Assembly: GCF_022012305.1 (NCBI RefSeq) | Contig: NZ_JAKLTM010000006.1 | Coordinates: 1 to 64,000, forward strand | Source: Ramlibacter paludis | Lineage (GTDB): Bacteria; Pseudomonadota; Gammaproteobacteria; Burkholderiales; Burkholderiaceae_C | Reading direction: 5' to 3' | DNA length: 64,000 nucleotides | In this document: positions 63,337-64,000 of the stretch, piece by piece | How the letters are laid out: the number at the start of each line of letters is the position of its first letter | Position numbering within the stretch: the first letter of the stretch is position 1 | Made by a program: the position numbers and the translations under genes | The notes under the pieces: model-generated | The model's input: only the letters and a program-made list of their open reading frames with translations | Databases searched by the model: none | What the model was told of the DNA's origin: nothing

Positions 63337-64000
63337 ATGGACCAGGACGACTGGATCACGGGCCGGGTGACGCTGCGCATTGGCGCGCAGCCCGTCGACC
63401 TGGAAATGACGGTTCCGGCGCAGCCGGTGCCGCTGCACCGCATGATCCCCATCTTCCAGCAGGTCACCAACCTCTTCGTCGAGGCCAGCACGGGCGTCGC
63501 CGCGAGCGATGGGCGTGCAGTCTCGTGCAAGGCGGGCTGCGGCGCGTGCTGCCGCCAGGCCGTGCCGATTTCCGAAGCCGAGGTGCAGCAGATTTCCGAA
63601 CTGGTCGAAGCGATGCCCGAGCCGCGCCGCAGCGAGATCCGCGCACGCTTCGCCGCCGGCGTGGCACGCATCCGGCCCACCGGCTGGTTCGAGGCGATGG
63701 ATGCCACCGTCACCGCACCGCCGCCCGAGCCGGCGGAAGCGGCGCGGCAGAAACTCACCGACCTCGCCTTGCAGTACTTCCACCTGGGCGTGCCCTGCCC
63801 CTTCCTGGAAGACGAGTCCTGCTCCATCCATCCCGACCGGCCCCTGGCCTGCCGCGAGTACCTGGTGTCCTCGCCGGCCGAACACTGCGCGGTGCTGGCC
63901 TCGGGGACCGTGCGCAAGATCGAGATGGCGCTCAAGCCCTCGCGCATGCTGCGGCGGATCAGCCGCATCGAACGCTTCGGCCCGGGCCGCTTCCTGCCGC
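63337..64000 (+). CDS. YkgJ-family cysteine-cluster protein (3' end outside the window)
   Basis: At least 221 residues, running off the right edge with no stop codon. The YkgJ (CxxCxxCC zinc or iron-sulfur) pattern is clear: CKAGCGACCRQ near residues 64-74, then VPCPFLEDESCSIHPDRPLACREY near 150-172 (given here as two parts of the family motif, the Cys residues being the point). The family is thought to bind Zn or an Fe-S cluster; its reaction is unknown. ATG at 63337 is the first Met of the frame after the porin gene. Confidence 0.85.
   Translation, partial: MDQDDWITGRVTLRIGAQPVDLEMTVPAQPVPLHRMIPIFQQVTNLFVEASTGVAASDGRAVSCKAGCGACCRQAVPISEAEVQQISELVEAMPEPRRSEIRARFAAGVARIRPTGWFEAMDATVTAPPPEPAEAARQKLTDLALQYFHLGVPCPFLEDESCSIHPDRPLACREYLVSSPAEHCAVLASGTVRKIEMALKPSRMLRRISRIERFGPGRFLP

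Overview
This is a GC-rich, densely packed chromosomal window. The gene content points to a betaproteobacterium of the order Burkholderiales, most like the Comamonadaceae (Ramlibacter or Variovorax type). That placement is inferred from gene order and protein flavour: rpsB-tsf-pyrH-frr-uppS-cdsA-dxr-rseP-bamA-skp-lpxD-fabZ-lpxA-lpxB-rnhB, rlmE-ftsH-folP-glmM opposite yhbY, and a PhaR polyhydroxybutyrate regulator. No prophage, insertion sequence, CRISPR array or rRNA operon was seen. Most of the window is conserved housekeeping DNA.

Layout. 1-9.2 kb: an orphan PAS histidine kinase (-), trxA, rho, a polar amino-acid ABC binding protein plus permease, rpmE2, and a translationally coupled pair made of a GT-C-like membrane protein and a MATE transporter. 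9.2-21.5 kb: a phosphate and polyphosphate island. It holds pstSCAB-phoU-phoB-phoR (-), ppx (+), sixA and ppk (-), and a CYTH-CHAD protein (+). I find 7-4-7 Pho boxes in front of pstS, ppx and ppk, so phosphate uptake, polyphosphate synthesis and polyphosphate breakdown appear to be under PhoB together. 21.5-28.9 kb: a small beta-barrel protein, a MOSC protein, glmM, folP, ftsH, rlmE, yhbY, a DUF4149 protein and greA. yhbY and rlmE diverge from what looks like one symmetric -10 element. 29-34 kb: carB and carA, separated by a small four-helix-bundle (23S IVS-type) gene that is bounded by inverted arrays of a heptamer, CTAGAGG. 34.2-50.4 kb: an RsbR-type orphan kinase, then the long envelope and translation cluster from an RNA methyltransferase back to rpsB. 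50.5-57.8 kb: amidase and D-amino-acid dehydrogenase, a palindromic dispersed repeat, nnr (NAD(P)HX repair), an SDR and rnr. 57.8-64 kb: tRNA-Leu(CAG), rimO, phaR with a candidate auto-operator, a three-gene operon of uncharacterised exported proteins including a ricin-type lectin, an OprD-family porin, and a YkgJ-type cysteine-cluster protein that runs off the window.

The features I rate most worth following up are the heptamer-bounded gene inside carAB, the set of Pho boxes around the polyphosphate genes, the three-gene exported lectin operon, and the symmetric, apparently leaderless yhbY/rlmE promoter. Long open frames lie antisense to almost every gene. They come from the high GC content and were left out.
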